Notes: generated by a model from the sequence alone, not told the origin. 64,000 nt of DNA from Otis tarda (GCA_026413225.1 CM048552.1:190746053-190810052); one strand, 5' to 3'. Positions 38,660-51,952 are shown, counted from the first letter of the stretch. A program made the numbers and translations.

Positions 38660-38760
38660 TGCCCTATCTTTCTGTTTCTTAAGCATTCACTTACAGTTGA
38701 AGACAGGTTACAGGGCAAGATGGACCGCTGGTCTGAATCATTATGACTGTTCTTGTGACT
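38660..38760 (+). mobile_element. Ancient CR1-type LINE, 3' end fragment
   Basis: ttgaagacaggttacagggc, aagatggaccgctggtctga and the atgactgttcttgtgac piece follow in order. This is the 3' untranslated end I know from the old amniote CR1 family also present at 21780-23405. Upstream homology fades near 38660. No octamer tail is preserved. Confidence 0.6.
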
Positions 38761-41700
38761 GTTATCCTGGAAGCTGAACAGCTCCATGTGCACACGCTAG
38801 CTCTACAGCTAGACTAAAGAAGGAGCAGAAGTTCCTCTCAGTTTGTTAAGGTTGGCCTTCCTCTTAATATATTTATACTTTAAAATTCCCTTGTTACTGC
38901 TACAATAAAAATACATATAGTAGGTTGACTGTATGCAATTTGGATATGTATTCTGATTGCTGTTCCAGACTATACTGCCATCTAAAGATCTGTTGTTCCT
39001 AAAGCTTAAAGAAAAACAACATTGGTAAAACTTTCCTCTTTGTTTTTGCCATGAAACAAAAGAGGAAAAACAAATTTTAGGGAGAAACAGAGAACATATG
39101 GAAAAGAAGTAAAATAAATAGAGTAAAGAAGAAAAAAAACCATTTCTTTTACTGCAGAAGTAATAATGTGAAAGAAAGCGTAGAAGCCTTCCTTCTTTAA
39201 TATGAAATACAATGTATTGTACTTCCTAGAGATAAACAAGTCTTTCTGTAGAGCTGAGCAAGTCTTCTCTGAGTACCATGTGTTTCCTAACACTGGAAGA
39301 TACTGCCTTTTTCCAAAGAAAATATTTTCTTCAGAGGTTTCTTCCAGCTGTGGGAAAAAATCCATAGTGAACAGCATCACAGTTCAAAACAACTGAGTAA
39401 CCTTGCACAAATACAGAACTGAATAAATCTCATGGAAGCAAACTGTGGACTCACTCATATAGCCCATCTCTGGTTATAAAATACTCCTTTCTTGGCAGGT
39501 ATCTGTATGCTACTAATAGCATCCTACACCTAACTTCCTATTATTAGAAAATGATACAGAATTCTTCTATTTCCCCTTTTCCATTGTGCTCATCAAATGC
39601 CACAGCACCATTAGCAAGAGCTCCTTCAAATAGCCTCTGCCTTCCACCACAGCGGCAAGCAATCAGGGAGGGAGGAAGGCAGAGGGTATGCCATGGGCAG
39701 GGGATGTAATATAATGGAAACAGCACCAGGAGCAGCATAAAGTTGAAAGAGTAGTAAGAAAGGTAAGAAGGTGATTAAAACAGTAAAGTACTGCAAAAGA
39801 GTGATCAGATTAGAAAAATAATCTCACTCACATTGATGTTTAAAATGTGCTACAGAAGGATGACTAATACTGGACCTAAAATTTTAATAATGCTGACACA
39901 TTGGCTGATCTCAAGGTACCTCAAGTATTGCAGGTAAGTAAAACCAACAGAAGACAGAAGAGCATTTTCTTAATGTTTTATTGTAATAAAATTGTCTCAG
40001 AAATGTATATTGGAAATTGTAATCAGGATAGCTAATTAATGAGCTGAAAAGTGTGCAGGTTCCATCAGATCAATCTGGAAGGATCTATTCTGCAAAGAAA
40101 AATAGATTCCACCAATTCCAGAAATACAGAAAATTCACAGTTCTTACAAAGCATGTGGAAAAATGCAGAACCTTAACAGGCCCTCTAACAGGCATGTCAA
40201 ACACACTGCTGGATCCAGTAGACAGGATCTGGTTCTACAACTTTTCCACTGTTCTAAAGCTCTCTTTGTAATTTATGTCCAGCAGTGAAAATGAGCCAGA
40301 AATGAATGAATAGCTAAACCAGCTGATTTGCAGTGGGGGACAGGATAGGTTCTGTGTCTCTCTGAACTTCCTAAGACAGCAGCTAGTATAGTGGTAGAGT
40401 TAGAGCATGCCAAAGGCTGGCTGTAAGGAAAAGCCCTTCTTACTAAACTCCTGTGTTCTGATCTCCCTGTAAACTGGAAACACTTGGTTTAGAAGCAGTG
40501 TTGTCCCAGAATCAGCTTGTTTAGCTGCCAAGCCCCATAGGCTCAGAAAAGGGGAGTTGTTCTCTTTCTGTTCCCTCCCCCAGCAGAACCCACTCTCTGC
40601 AGAAGCACATGCTGTAGTGAGAGGCAGAACTAGCTGTCTGGCCAGAAACTTTTTATTTCCAGCCTGTCTCCCCAGATGAATTTGGTCTTCACCACAGAAT
40701 GAGTTTGACAGCTCTGCCCTCCACCATGAATGATTAATTTGTTATGGGTGTCTAGTTTAACCAAAGATGGATTTGAACAGAAAAAGCCCTTGTATACTTG
40801 CTATTTGGTAAAGCTGCTTTAATGTAGGTGGAATCTCCTTCATCAAAATCAGAGAAAGCAAGAGAACCAAGTCTCATTTTTAAATGTAATTTTTCTCATT
40901 ATTGTAATCCTCCTGTGTATATCAAAACTGATCATGTGAAAATATCTATGATAAGTATTTAATATTTAGATTTAGAACACAAACTGGAACTTAGAACTCT
41001 TTGTATTGCCCTAGATTGCCATAAACATATAGAAACTCTAAGGTAGAGCAAACAGTATTCTTGAATAAAAGTTTTTGAAAAGTTGAGATATTTGATTAAA
41101 CCAAGAAGACGAAATAAGAGAGTACTCCAAACAAACATGATAACAGATTGCGACCCAAAACGTAGGCATTCATATGGCTGATAAAGAATTTGAACTGTGT
41201 GTACAGACAGGTTTCACAATTTTTTTTTTTTTTTTTTTAAGAAAGATGTGTATGGGGAAAGAAGCAGATGGGGAGGAAGAGAAGCACCATATGAAGCTGA
41301 CAGAGAAGACAGAAGGAAGCATATGTTGCGACATGAGGACTGTAACCCTGAAAAAAGGTAGGGGTAAGTGCTAGCTTAAAGAAGCTTTGAACGCTAAGCT
41401 ATGAAACACTCTGTTTGATTCTTCCTGAGTTCAAGGAAATAGGATGTTGCATATTCAATCTGAATAAGTGGCAATGCATCAAAGAAATAACTAATTCATC
41501 ATTTTTTTCTCTGAATGAGAAAAACCTGCAGAATTCTAATTCTGATATAATGCTGAAATTGAAAAAAGAGGAAAACAATATGTTTAGGGTAAATTACCAT
41601 GAAGATACCTAAAAGAGTCAAACTGCCAAAATAAGGAAAACAGAATCAGTTTGGTTTAAAGGCACAAACAGGATTTATAACAAAATAATAAGATTTATTT

Positions 41701-43299
41701 TGAAATCTATTATTCTTTGTCTGAGATATGTAGGAGAAAATAAGATAATTCAATAATTTCCTTCTGCTGTAGAGGAGTTGATGCTCCCTGCAAGAAATGG
41801 AGCAAAAGAACTTCAGTTTTTACTTTAAGAGGTGAAATGAAAATATTTGTGAAGGGGAAAGAAATTAACACAGATAAGCAATACAAAATAAAGTTTTTTT
41901 TCAAAACTGTTATTTACCATTTTTAAACAGAAGGAGATGAGAGAGTAAACGGGTTCTCAGACCAACTCAAACAGTACTGATTGATTCATGTATGGACAGG
42001 GATAGGTTGCATAGTATTACTGTGTTTGCAGGCATCTATTCAAGTGGCAGAGCACTTGCATATAATTAATTTATCCTTTATAAATTAATAGCTAATTAAG
42101 AAGGTAATTTAAATGCACGTGACCTACAATTTTATGTTATTTTTAATTCAGCTATCTTTATGTAACTAGAAACTTAGAATTGAAAGTTTCATATCGTATT
42201 TTGTTGACTCACACTATTCAACTTAATTCTTGTTTCTTCAGACATTTTGAGAAGAATTTATAATAATATATTTAAAATTAATAATTTACAAATACTCTAG
42301 AATTTCACTCATCAGACCTCTTGTTCTTCCTCCCAGTGCTGAGTTTCTATGTTTCTTAATAGTTTCTTTGTTTCTTAATGAACAAAGAGTAAACTTTGTG
42401 GCACCTACGGATTAAACACAGTAAATGCTGGTTGCTGCTTTCTGCAAAAACAGTACACACAGACACAAAAGCTGGAGAGGCTTACAAGCTCATTGTATTG
42501 AACCACAAACACAAGGAAAAACTTCTTCTACAGCTGGGTCATATTTCACAAAATGAGACCTTAATATTTTAGAAGATGAGCATCTATGTTAAAGAACTTT
42601 AGTCTGTTCTTTACCTTGAAGAGAGAAAAACAAAAACACATATATATGTACCACATGCTATAATTATCAATAAATCAGTAGCTGCAGATTGGGTATGTGA
42701 CAGAGAACTGAAGCTTTTAAGAATCACACTTATCCCTCCCCTAATAGTTTCTTACCTATATCTTATCTGTTTTGGACGTCAAAAGGCACTGTTACTGCCC
42801 AAGTATTTATCATGCAGAGGTGGTTGCCTATTTCTTCCCTTGCCCCTCCTGGGCCTGAGAACAATTTCCCTAATTCACAGTTTCAATGAACGGTCTCCAG
42901 CACAGACAGGAGACCAGCAGTGTGCCTTCAGAACTGGGAACACTCTCCCCAAGAGAACTGATGGAGTCACTATAGAGGTCTAGAGTGTCAACCTATTTTA
43001 TTTTTTTTTTTTAAGTAACTGTATTCCAGTCAGGCTGTATCTCGTGAGGCACAGAGAATCAACAGTTTTTTAAAGAGGCTGCTAACATTTGTCAGGAATT
43101 AAAAATGGAGACTTGAGGCCTGTTGTGTCTCCTGCCAGCCAAGACCGGAAGTACATAACAATTTTAAAATCCATCTCAATTTCCATCACATAAAGAGTAC
43201 TGGAGGAATTACCTGATTAACAACAGGTTTTACCTTCTGTTCCTACACAGTTTAATGGGACTCTACTTTCGGCACTTGAAGCCTTTTAAATCTGCCCAC

Positions 43300-43650
43300 T
43301 GAGAACCAGTGACCTGGGTCCTTAACAAGGCTCAGAGGCTCTCCCACCGGGCATTTCCCCCGCCTGCTGCTGTCCTAGGCCTTTCCAGTCACAGTCCACT
43401 TGGTCTCATCACAGAAGGTGCATTTGTGTGGTAGATCACATAGCTGGCACGGCACACATGGCGAGACCTGCAGGGCAAGGCCATTTGCCTCCCGATCGGC
43501 TCCTGCAAATAGGGAACCCCGCTGGGAGACCTCGTGCTGTTGCCATGTACCCCCTTCTCCAGGTTAAGCAGCAGCCTGCAGCAAAAATACAACCAGGCCA
43601 ACAGCTGCACCTAATGTAGCAAGCGCTGAAAGGGGAAAGCAGCACTGCAA
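43300..43650. other. GC- and CpG-richer block, no gene assigned
   Basis: About 350 bp here stand out for high G+C and several CpGs (caccggg, cccgcc, ggcacggca, ggcgag, cccgatcggc, ctcgtg). Medium open frames overlap on both strands (minus 43389-43610 and 43436-43753, plus 43428-43619), so no single coding frame is favoured. It might be a regulatory island, an isolated old retrogene piece or a diverged repeat. Confidence 0.3.
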
Positions 43651-44753
43651 GTAATTGAGAAGGAGGCACACTGGGGAAATGGCACGACGGGAATAAAAGA
43701 CAAGTTTCTTTTACTTGGTGTAAGGAATTTGATAGGTTTGTCACAGGTGTCAAGCTGCTTCATGGCCCGTCAAAAACTATCATGGACTGAAGAGCAAAAA
43801 AAGCTGCAGCAGTGGTCTCTTGCCATTTAGGATGCCATCAGCAATCCAGGAGAGATGCTGCCAAAGAAGCCAAAGAAGAAATGGTCTCCTGAAACAGTCA
43901 GTGACCAGGAACTGACTTAAGTCTGCAAAGTGTCTGCAGCCATTCACGAACTAGAGCAACAATATTATTAAAAAACTGAAAGACATTAAAAGGACTGAAA
44001 GTTGCACTTACTTATTTTCATCAGGCTCAAGTCTCCAGACACACAGCTTTAAGCCTCAACAAGACATAACATGAGTGCCCATTACAGACTAAGGCTGGTT
44101 CAAATTACCATATCATGATCTTCTACAACTATTTTTTTAAATTTCCACCAGAACATCTCTGGCATTAGACTACAGAATACCCATAAGACTGAATTTCTCC
44201 CCTTTCTACCATTAAAAAATGAATACATCTCCATCATCATCCAGGAAATAGTGATTTCTTTAGAAGATATAAGGGTATTAGGATGATGAACATGAAAAAT
44301 TATATTTTTTAACACTGTACATCTGCAAGAACCAACTAGACAGAATGACAAAAAGAATGAACAGTAAATTTAGTATTTATTAAACATTATTACTGTGTCA
44401 AATTTATTACTTTACAATTTTTCTAATAAGCTTAATACCTAGATATGTGTTCGAGCTACATTCAAATAGATTTTTTGAAAGAAAATATTTATCTAGAGAA
44501 ATTTTTTTTGTATTAGTCTACCAGCCCCAACTAAATTTTTACCAAAAAGGTTTTTCAGAGCTGAAGTAGAACTTGCTGATCTGCTCTGCCAGACTCAGAG
44601 CAAACTCAAACAGGATTTAAGTAGAAAATTAAACTAAAAAAAAATTGGATGTTTTGAAGCAGAATTTCCTTGATTTCTCCTGTTTGAGCTGTTTCACTTC
44701 AAATAAATAATCAAATATTTGTGGCTAGAATGCACAAACAAGAGACAGACTTG

Positions 44754-44886
44754 GCAGTCTCTAGTTTAGCAGACAGGGCACTTACATGGCAGATCCAGGT
44801 TCAAGACCTTGCTCTGAATGAAGGAAAGGAGCAATCTGAGCTCAAGCCTTCCACATAAGGGTCAGCACCTTAGCCACTGGCTATTT
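44754..44886. mobile_element. Ancient tRNA-like SINE or composite with inverted arms
   Basis: The left arm (44754-44813) has a tRNA-like layout on the plus strand: an A-box-like segment in agtttagcagacagggcac and the B-box-like GGTTCAAGACC at 44798-44808. The right arm (44838-44886) carries a similar layout on the minus strand, with GGCTTGAGCTC (44848-44838) at the B-box position and agtggctaaggtgctgaccc at the A-box position. The two arms are thus diverged inverted relatives of one tRNA-like unit, about 25 bp apart. I recall similar paired arms as an old repeat in turtles, crocodilians and birds but cannot name it. It is not a functional tRNA gene. Confidence 0.5.
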
Positions 44887-45789
44887 TTGTAATTCAGAAG
44901 AGCAAAGCTCTGGGGTTTTTTTGCATGATATATGAAAATGTTTAATTTCACCCCTACATTGAATAGAATGAGCTTTTAAAAACAGTATTCAACATAGCTC
45001 CAAATTAAACCTCAAATACTACATTATCACTTACATACAGTAAGAGTTATATATTTGGGAACATTTTTAAAATTATATATTTTTTTTTTAACAGGAGTAC
45101 TCTTCTACCTGTAGAATTGAGCTGCACTTTGGTTATGTTCAGCTTTGCACATGCTACATTTAAGTACAATATAAGTTTGGCTTTAAGTATACAGAGTTTG
45201 ACTGTGCATGGTTGGCACTGGCTACTGTTTTGTGTAGGAGAGTTAAGATTTACCAGTAGATCTTACCTTTTCATTACTTGCACAGAAAAATCTTTAAACA
45301 GAATAAAGCATTTGACAGCGACTCAAGTGATGTGCTTCTGTTGGTTATTCTAATACTGACTTACTCTATAACACTAGACAAGTAATTTTTGATTCTTTCT
45401 TCTTTATTTCAGGCTTCCTCTGTTGGCATCTATATGGAAATCTCTACATCTCTCAACATCTCATTCAGAACACTTCACTCAGATTCTAATACTGGTAGGA
45501 CCCTCAAAACCTACTAATACACTAAAAGTAAAATTGCATCATAAACAACAAATATCCATTACAATTTATTTACAATATGGTAGACTGGTTTGCAGTCTAT
45601 AAAGGAGTTTGATCTGTGAATCTTTAGCAAAAAGGACTTCTCAAGAACCAGTTGAAGAAAAAACTAACAGAAAATATATTTTAGCAACACTAGCTCCTCA
45701 TACATTCATATTTCAGTTATATAATGACTGCTTTACTTAAACTTTGACAGTAACATTTAAAACCCACACATTTTACACTTGCAGCTTAC

Positions 45790-45956
45790 CTGTGTGAAAC
45801 AGCTCCCCAGGCACCATGCTTATTTGTTAGTATGTTGAGTATCTTCTGTTTCAGCTGATTGGCTGTAACGTGATCTCGATGCTTAGCAGCACTGATAAGA
45901 TGATCACACATCTTCTCCTCCTCTCTTCTGTCAGCAGCATACTGAGCACACTGTGA
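45790..45956 (-). CDS. NBEA: Neurobeachin internal exon (second exon in window)
   Basis: This 167-bp exon starts in phase 0 with [20 protein letters not shown] and ends GAWGAVSH plus two bases (AG) of a serine codon that the exon at 3888-4012 completes. It holds 55 full codons with no stop. The segment is strongly charged and probably helical ([20 protein letters not shown]), and I recognise it as neurobeachin upstream of the PH-BEACH module. The acceptor is ttcctag and the donor CAG|gtaagc, both good U2-type sites. It is preceded by a 3.5-kb intron and followed by the 41.8-kb intron. LRBA, the closest paralogue, is the main alternative, less likely given how closely the three joined exons match NBEA as I know it. 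Confidence 0.93.
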
Positions 45957-48900
45957 CTAGGAACGAAAGTACATCTACTTCATAAAAGACAGGCTATTTA
46001 GAATTGCCTTAAGCTATACATCTCTATGCGTATATGTGTGACCATGGATATGCCTTAAAAGTTGGTCTTTATTCGTAAAAGTTTCATGTGTTCACAGGTA
46101 TAACATACAGGTATAACATACACAACATAATACACAGGAAAACATATGTACACTGTTTTTGATTTTTAAATTGCAATAAAACCTACAATCAAAAAGCCAT
46201 TTGATAATTTTATTATGGATGCTAAAGAGAAATTACTTTAACTATGAAATTAAGGAGTATATTTTCTATTCCACATCACAATATGAAAGTTTTTCATAAC
46301 ATACTAGCACTTCCAAAAAACCCTAATGGTTAAAAAACTGCTCATCTTTTAAACTGAAAAAGATCTTATGTTTTCATCATGTTTCCTTTAAGAGATAACT
46401 ACCTCTAAAATAAATGCTGTGGTTATTGACCTTCATGGAAATTTGTTTCTAAAACTCTTTTGTCAAAACTCTGTAGTGTATTTTAGTCTTGATAAATCCT
46501 TTCTTTATGTGTAATAAGCACAACAGAATTTTTCCCATTTCTTTTCTCAAAATCATGTTAAGTTCAAATTCAGTTTATCCTCCAAGTAAAGATCCTTTCA
46601 AAATGTCAAAACAAAGCAAATGTAGCCACACTAATTAAAATAAATCCATCATAAGTATAATTTTCTAGGTATAAGTTGCAAAGGCTAGATTATTCTCAAA
46701 ACAGCTAATTTTAAAATTTTAAGAGACATTTTTGCACGCATAGTTATTGTGCAGTATTTTAGAATGTTTAACCAACACCCAATGCCGTAACACAATGGTG
46801 AATGGAATCCTATTTTTTCATATTCAAAAGAGCAATTAAAATTAAGTTAACCTCATACTAAATTGTAGTTTATTCTTCATATTTCTGCACACTTCCTTTT
46901 TAGTACAGATCCCTTTAGCATTCAGTAAGATTTAAACAGTGGTCTTTCCACTGTGTTTCAGCCATTATTTCAAGTAATCTATCTGGCAAAGAACAATCAT
47001 CACACTAATTCATAAAGGGTTAATTCATTTTTCAATTTATCTCCTTGTACAGGGAAGCACCAATTAGTACAATGATCTGCCTTAGTAATGAGGTTAATTT
47101 TTCACCAGCTCATTGGACAGTAAAATTAAATTTTCATTTTTCTTCTTGAACAATTACAAAGGTTAAAATAATGAAAGTTATCTGTGAAGCATCCACTCTG
47201 GGAGGACTCTCCCTGGCCCTGACTACAACTGGAGTCACAGGATTAAATTTAGATGCTGGTCCATGGTCTCCCCACTACATAGGCCATACAGTAACCTAGC
47301 GCAGCTCTGGCCAAATCATTTCACCCATAATGATTCAATTAAAGTTTAAAAGGTAAAAATAAAATAGCCACTCACTTCTCTGGCTGAGAGCAATGATTAA
47401 CATGTACTAAAACTCAGAACATATACCAATACAGCTTATTAAAACAAAATGACAGATTTACAATTATGCAACAGAAAACTACCAGAAATCTCTTTGTCCC
47501 AACTGCTTTCAAGTAGGATGAATAATAAAACGTTCAGTTATATACCTACCATTATTAAAGACAATATATAAAACATTATTTGAGACTTTAACCATCGCCT
47601 TATTTAAGTACATCTGAGTTTCATATTTAACACAGGCTACATGTCATAATTTTCTTTTGTGACTTGCAGATTTTATCTTACTCACCTAAAACATGTAGCT
47701 GAGATTTTGCATGTGACAAATATAATGAAAATTTTCATACAGGAAAAATGTGTTGGTTTTTTTGTCAGACAATAGGACTGACTTAAGGCTATTCCTGTAG
47801 GGAATTTAGTTAATATTCTAAATCCTATTTGCTAACAGAAGCTGGAAGTTAATTGAATATTCTCATTTTGTCTAGAGTTCTGACAGGTCTTATACCTCAA
47901 TGTATTCTTCAAAGAGTAGATAACTCAGTCTTCTATTGTCATTTTAGGTTACTGCATGATGCTCTGATAAATATCAAATGTTATTTATTGTTGAGGCAAT
48001 ACAAAACCTTACTCTGACACACACTTAATTGTAAATTTGATTTTATCTAAGTACAAAATATCTAGTATATGCTCGGTAATAAAGTTGTTGCAATCCCCTA
48101 TGACAAGTGTCTGCTGTCTGCTCTGAGAAAATGAAGTAAAGGTTATGTGTATTCAAAATGACAACAGATATCTCTGTGTCTCACACTTTTCAGCTAGGTC
48201 AAGGAGCACAAGAACTAGTACATCAAAGTGCACATTTAAGAGAGCTGTTTCAAGGAGATAAAAACCTCATCAAAACTAAGATTACTGGATCCTATTTCTA
48301 GCCACCAGGTGCTTGTTGACATTTTCTGACAGACGAATAAATTGATATAGCTATTTATTATCATCAATACTAAGTCAGTCTATCTTAATCCTAATGTTAG
48401 GTCACTTGAGCATTAAAACATGTGAAAATATGTGTTTGTGTATAGATACTTACACATACATGCAAGCACAGACAGGTTTAGAAATAATAAAAACCAGTGA
48501 TGCTGAAATGTATAACATCATAAAAATGCAAAAACATATCTGATAAAATCATGTCAAAAATGAATTTTAAACTTTACTCCATCACTTCATTTTTCTGCAC
48601 AAAAATTTTTTGAAAAGGAATAAAATCAATCCTGAAGAAATAATCAAAAGCCTGTTAAACTGAACACATGTTTTTAAAATAGCTTTTTTTTTTGCATATT
48701 TGCATCATTTTCAAGCAATGTAATTTAAACTGTATACTGCAACACTCATTGATGAAAAAAGCAATTGAATGTTGTCTCCTTTTAGGAGTAAGAACTATAG
48801 ATATTAAAGAGTTATGGGATCCAGCTACCGTGTTACTTCTTCCAATACTTAAAAAGAATAGACATTTTAAACACAATCTTACTGTCAGTAGTTAATGATT

Positions 48901-49453
48901 CCTAACTAGCAGGGAAGATATGTGATATATTTCAATATATATAAATTATAGCAAGTAAATGTTCTAAAGTGCTCCAAAATGCAAAATGTTCTAACAAAAT
49001 TACCTTAAAATACTTATTCTGTATAACAAAACATTCATATTTCTTAGGTTTCATGAAGCTCCTTAAGTATACTAATTGCTTTTTTTTCTTACTGAACTCA
49101 TATATACTGTTGATAAAATCCAATAAAAAGAGTTGCTGATATGATTTGCATTACTATTTGCAATAAATTTGAAAAGTTCTTTGTGAAGCTAAAGGGTCTC
49201 TGTGTCAGTTTACACATTCTGATTAAGGAATTTCTTCAAGCTGTAAATGTTTTCGTGAATTTCAGTGAGAAGATGAGAAATTAAACCTGTCCCTTGTGTT
49301 TGACATTTACCAAAGCTTTTAAAAACTAGTTTTGAAATGCCTTCATTGTAAATTTCTTTCTTGGAAGAAAAAAAATCCTTATTGTATGGTGACAGTCTAG
49401 GTGACAACTGAGTGAAAACAGAGAAGCAGAAATGCGCCAACTCTCAGGCTTAC
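45957..49453 (-). other. NBEA: NBEA intron of about 3.5 kb
   Basis: It is phase 0, with donor gtaagc at 49453 and acceptor cctag ending at 45957. It is AT-rich. I saw no LINE, LTR or RNA gene in it. Near 46090-46115 the 13-mer aggtataacatac is repeated in tandem. The short frames at 48655-48895 and 49210-49440 have no protein-like features. Confidence 0.85.
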
Positions 49454-49562
49454 CTCAAACTCAGCGTGCTTGTGGACATCTTCAGCCCTTTGTCGGTTCA
49501 AAATAAATTCTGCTTCATTGGCGACACGCACTATATGGTCTTTCATTGCATGACATAATAAT
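49454..49562 (-). CDS. NBEA: Neurobeachin internal exon (first exon in window)
   Basis: This 109-bp exon begins with the last base of a split codon, then 36 full codons: [36 protein letters not shown]. It ends exactly on a codon boundary (GAG|gtaagc), matching the phase-0 start of the exon at 45790-45956. The acceptor is ttattttag. The peptide is helical and charged and I recognise it as neurobeachin. From memory the mammalian protein has serine where this one has asparagine in FILNRQ; treat that as unverified. The preceding exon, which must supply two bases of the split codon, was not found between 49563 and 64000. Confidence 0.93.
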
Positions 49563-50547
49563 CTAAAATAAGAAAAATCAAAATCAACCTTTATATTTGA
49601 TGTACTTCAAATAAGCTATTTCAGCAGATTTACTTAAAATGAAAAAAAAAAATCAATGAAACAACTGTAATGCAATTGCCAAATTAGTTGACACGAAAAA
49701 TTTCATTTTATCCAAAATTTTCTGCATTTGTGAAAGCACAAACAAATCATGTTATGTGGAAAAAGCTTGCTATTTATTATTAAAGGGAAAAGTCCCTTAT
49801 GGAAGTATTCTTTCTAGTATGTTTTCTACAGCACTCTTAATATGAATACTATACTATAATTAAAAAAATCTTAGGCAATTGCTTCAACTCTTATTGATAT
49901 CATTATATCATTAAATATAAATATTCCAACTTCAAAGTCTTAAAAAATATTGAAATTACTGAAGACTGAAAATTCCATTAAATGGAAAAAAAAATATAAA
50001 TATCTCTTATATGTTTTTCAAACACTGGAGTGCAAAGTGCATCATGTTTCCAAGTTTTCATGGCATCAAAACTAGACAAACCTTACTTAAAAAGAAGGAA
50101 AAAATAGATTAAGATTGAACTGAGACAGAGGATGTCAATCAGACACCTTAAACTAAGCCTCTTGTAAAGACCACCAAATACCATGAGAGGCATAATAAAA
50201 CTGCAGCATAAACCACACTGTGTTAGTAATACTGATTTCTAATTGAGCAGGAAGAATGGAAGCAACTGCTTCCTCATCTCTACAGTCCATATCTAAGGTT
50301 GCCCATTCTACTCAAAATTGCTTTGCTCTTCTCATCAGCAGGGAGGAAATGTCTTGCAGGATGCAAAGATCTGACAGATCTGTTTCGGATCAGGAAGAAG
50401 TGTTTCTCTTTGTGTCAAATTGGCCCATGGTCTGGGATTCTCCTTCTTGCAACATCACACTTAATTTCAGAGATTCTTATATTAAGAATGTGAAATTTCT
50501 AGCAAGTTCTGTCCTAAGCTTGGTGTCTGGTACTTAGAAGCACCACA

Positions 50548-50590
50548 AATGAAAGGCATGATTATTAGAAATGAAAGCCATGATTACTAG
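50548..50590. repeat. Imperfect 21-22 bp tandem duplication
   Basis: aatgaaaggcatgattattag is followed directly by aaatgaaagccatgattactag. The two units differ at two bases plus one inserted A. It is a small local event. Confidence 0.7.
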
Positions 50591-51952
50591 ACCTCATAGC
50601 TGTAAGATGGAAAGATCTGAACTCTGTTCCTGCCTCCTTTGGTGTGTTCTACTGTCTGCGAAGGAAGGAAATCGCTTATCCTGAGCTGATGTTTAAAATG
50701 GGTGTATGGCATAGGAAGACATAAATGTCGGGGCCTCTGTTTAGAGATAAAGACAAACAAGCTGGAATCAAGGTTTCTCAGTGGATAACCATGTTTTTAA
50801 TAAGCCTTTTTGTTATATCTGTACCTTTTGCTATTGTTGAAAGCAAAAAGTTTTTGGCAAACTAAAAGCTGAAAGACTAAAGTTGCCTCCCTTGTAGTCT
50901 TCAAAATTTAGTTTTATTTTTTAATCTACCCTGCTGGAAGATATGCTTTAGTATTCCACTACTGCTAAGTGTTCAGATTTTTATTGTCAAGAGGCAAGTG
51001 TAGAACTGCTCTCAGATATGAATTATGAGTGAGCATTCATGACTTTAACAAGTTTCTCTAAAATGAGAAAACAGTAGACGTGAGTGCTTAACATCTCCAG
51101 TCAAATTTTGCATCACAGGTTTTCCTGGAATTTCCATATGACATTAACAACCTAGAACCAACTAGATAGGATTTCAAAACTAAACACACAGATTTAAAGT
51201 CTCTAGTAGCTGCACAAACCTTCCTGAATGAATAAACTATTGAATAAATGCAGCACAGTGCAAATTCAGTATCTTTGAGTCAGCTGTGGTCCAGGCAGGA
51301 TTTCTAGTTCCAAATGGCTTTAAGTTAAATGAGTAAGTTTCTTAGACAGTCCCTGCCACCAAGAATTTAGTGAGAAAAGATTGAGCATAACCTTGATTAA
51401 GAAATGTTCACATTCTCTGTGCCTGTTTATGCACGAAAACACCTACAAGGGACTTCAAATGGATTCCCAGAGAATGCTAATTTCCACAAGTTATAAATTA
51501 ATCTCTTGCCAATGCTCAGGGAAAATATATTTTAAAAAAATCAATTGACACTAGTCTGTCTGCTTTACAGAAAATGAAAACCTTTCTAGACATGCAGCAG
51601 ATTATGCAAATCAGCTGGCTGAAACTGCTGGTGACCCCAGCTGTACCTCCCACCCCTCCTAATGCACTTTTCTGCCCCAGAAACTGAGAGACGATACATT
51701 TGGGGACAACTTTGGAGTTGCTGCAGCTTTTGGACAGTACATCAGACAAACAAAGCCAGATTTCAGGTAACCTTGAAATGCCACAGGTCTCCAGGGTCCA
51801 AAGCCAAGGAGATGATAAATAAGAGGAGACCAAGGACCATGCCTGAGTACTGGGTCATGACTGCCTACAGAACTCAAATCATTAGCTTGGCTTTCACTCA
51901 TTTTTCATCTCACTCTAACTTTCATCCAGAAAATTTATAGGTATTGTCCAAG

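Larger units (their letters stand above)
4013..45789 (-). other. NBEA: NBEA intron of about 41.8 kb
   Basis: This intron separates the exons at 45790-45956 and 3888-4012. It starts with donor gtaagc at 45789 and ends with acceptor catag at 4013. The codon split across it (AG|C, serine) rejoins correctly, and the joined peptide SHSQLHDF reads as I know neurobeachin, so no coding exon should be missing. It contains the CR1, LTR, tRNA-like and tandem repeats listed separately. In between it is mostly AT-rich single-copy-looking DNA. I saw nothing I can name in 4013-7200, 11520-12900, 13000-16300, 17600-18440, 18930-21770, 23410-26200, 26710-32350, 32830-34200, 34310-36500, 36760-38650, 38770-43290 or 43660-44740. 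No nested gene with a long single-exon frame is present. Confidence 0.85.

Noticed and set aside
39006..39380. 124-codon minus-strand frame rich in F, Y and K
   Set aside because: This length is expected by chance in AT-rich DNA of this size, and the composition follows from A/T runs. No family resemblance.
40378..40432. MIR-like tRNA-derived start (agtatagtggtagagttaga)
   Set aside because: It resembles a MIR SINE head over about 45 bp, but there is no B-box and no MIR core or tail after it, so the match is too short to call.
4013..45789. A nested MAB21L1 gene, which lies inside NBEA in mammals
   Set aside because: MAB21L1 is a single-exon gene of roughly 360 codons. No frame near that length exists in the window outside repeats, so it must lie in another NBEA intron.
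47170..47330. Possible old SINE-like segment
   Set aside because: The texture is suggestive, but I could not align it to any consensus I know and saw no A or B box.
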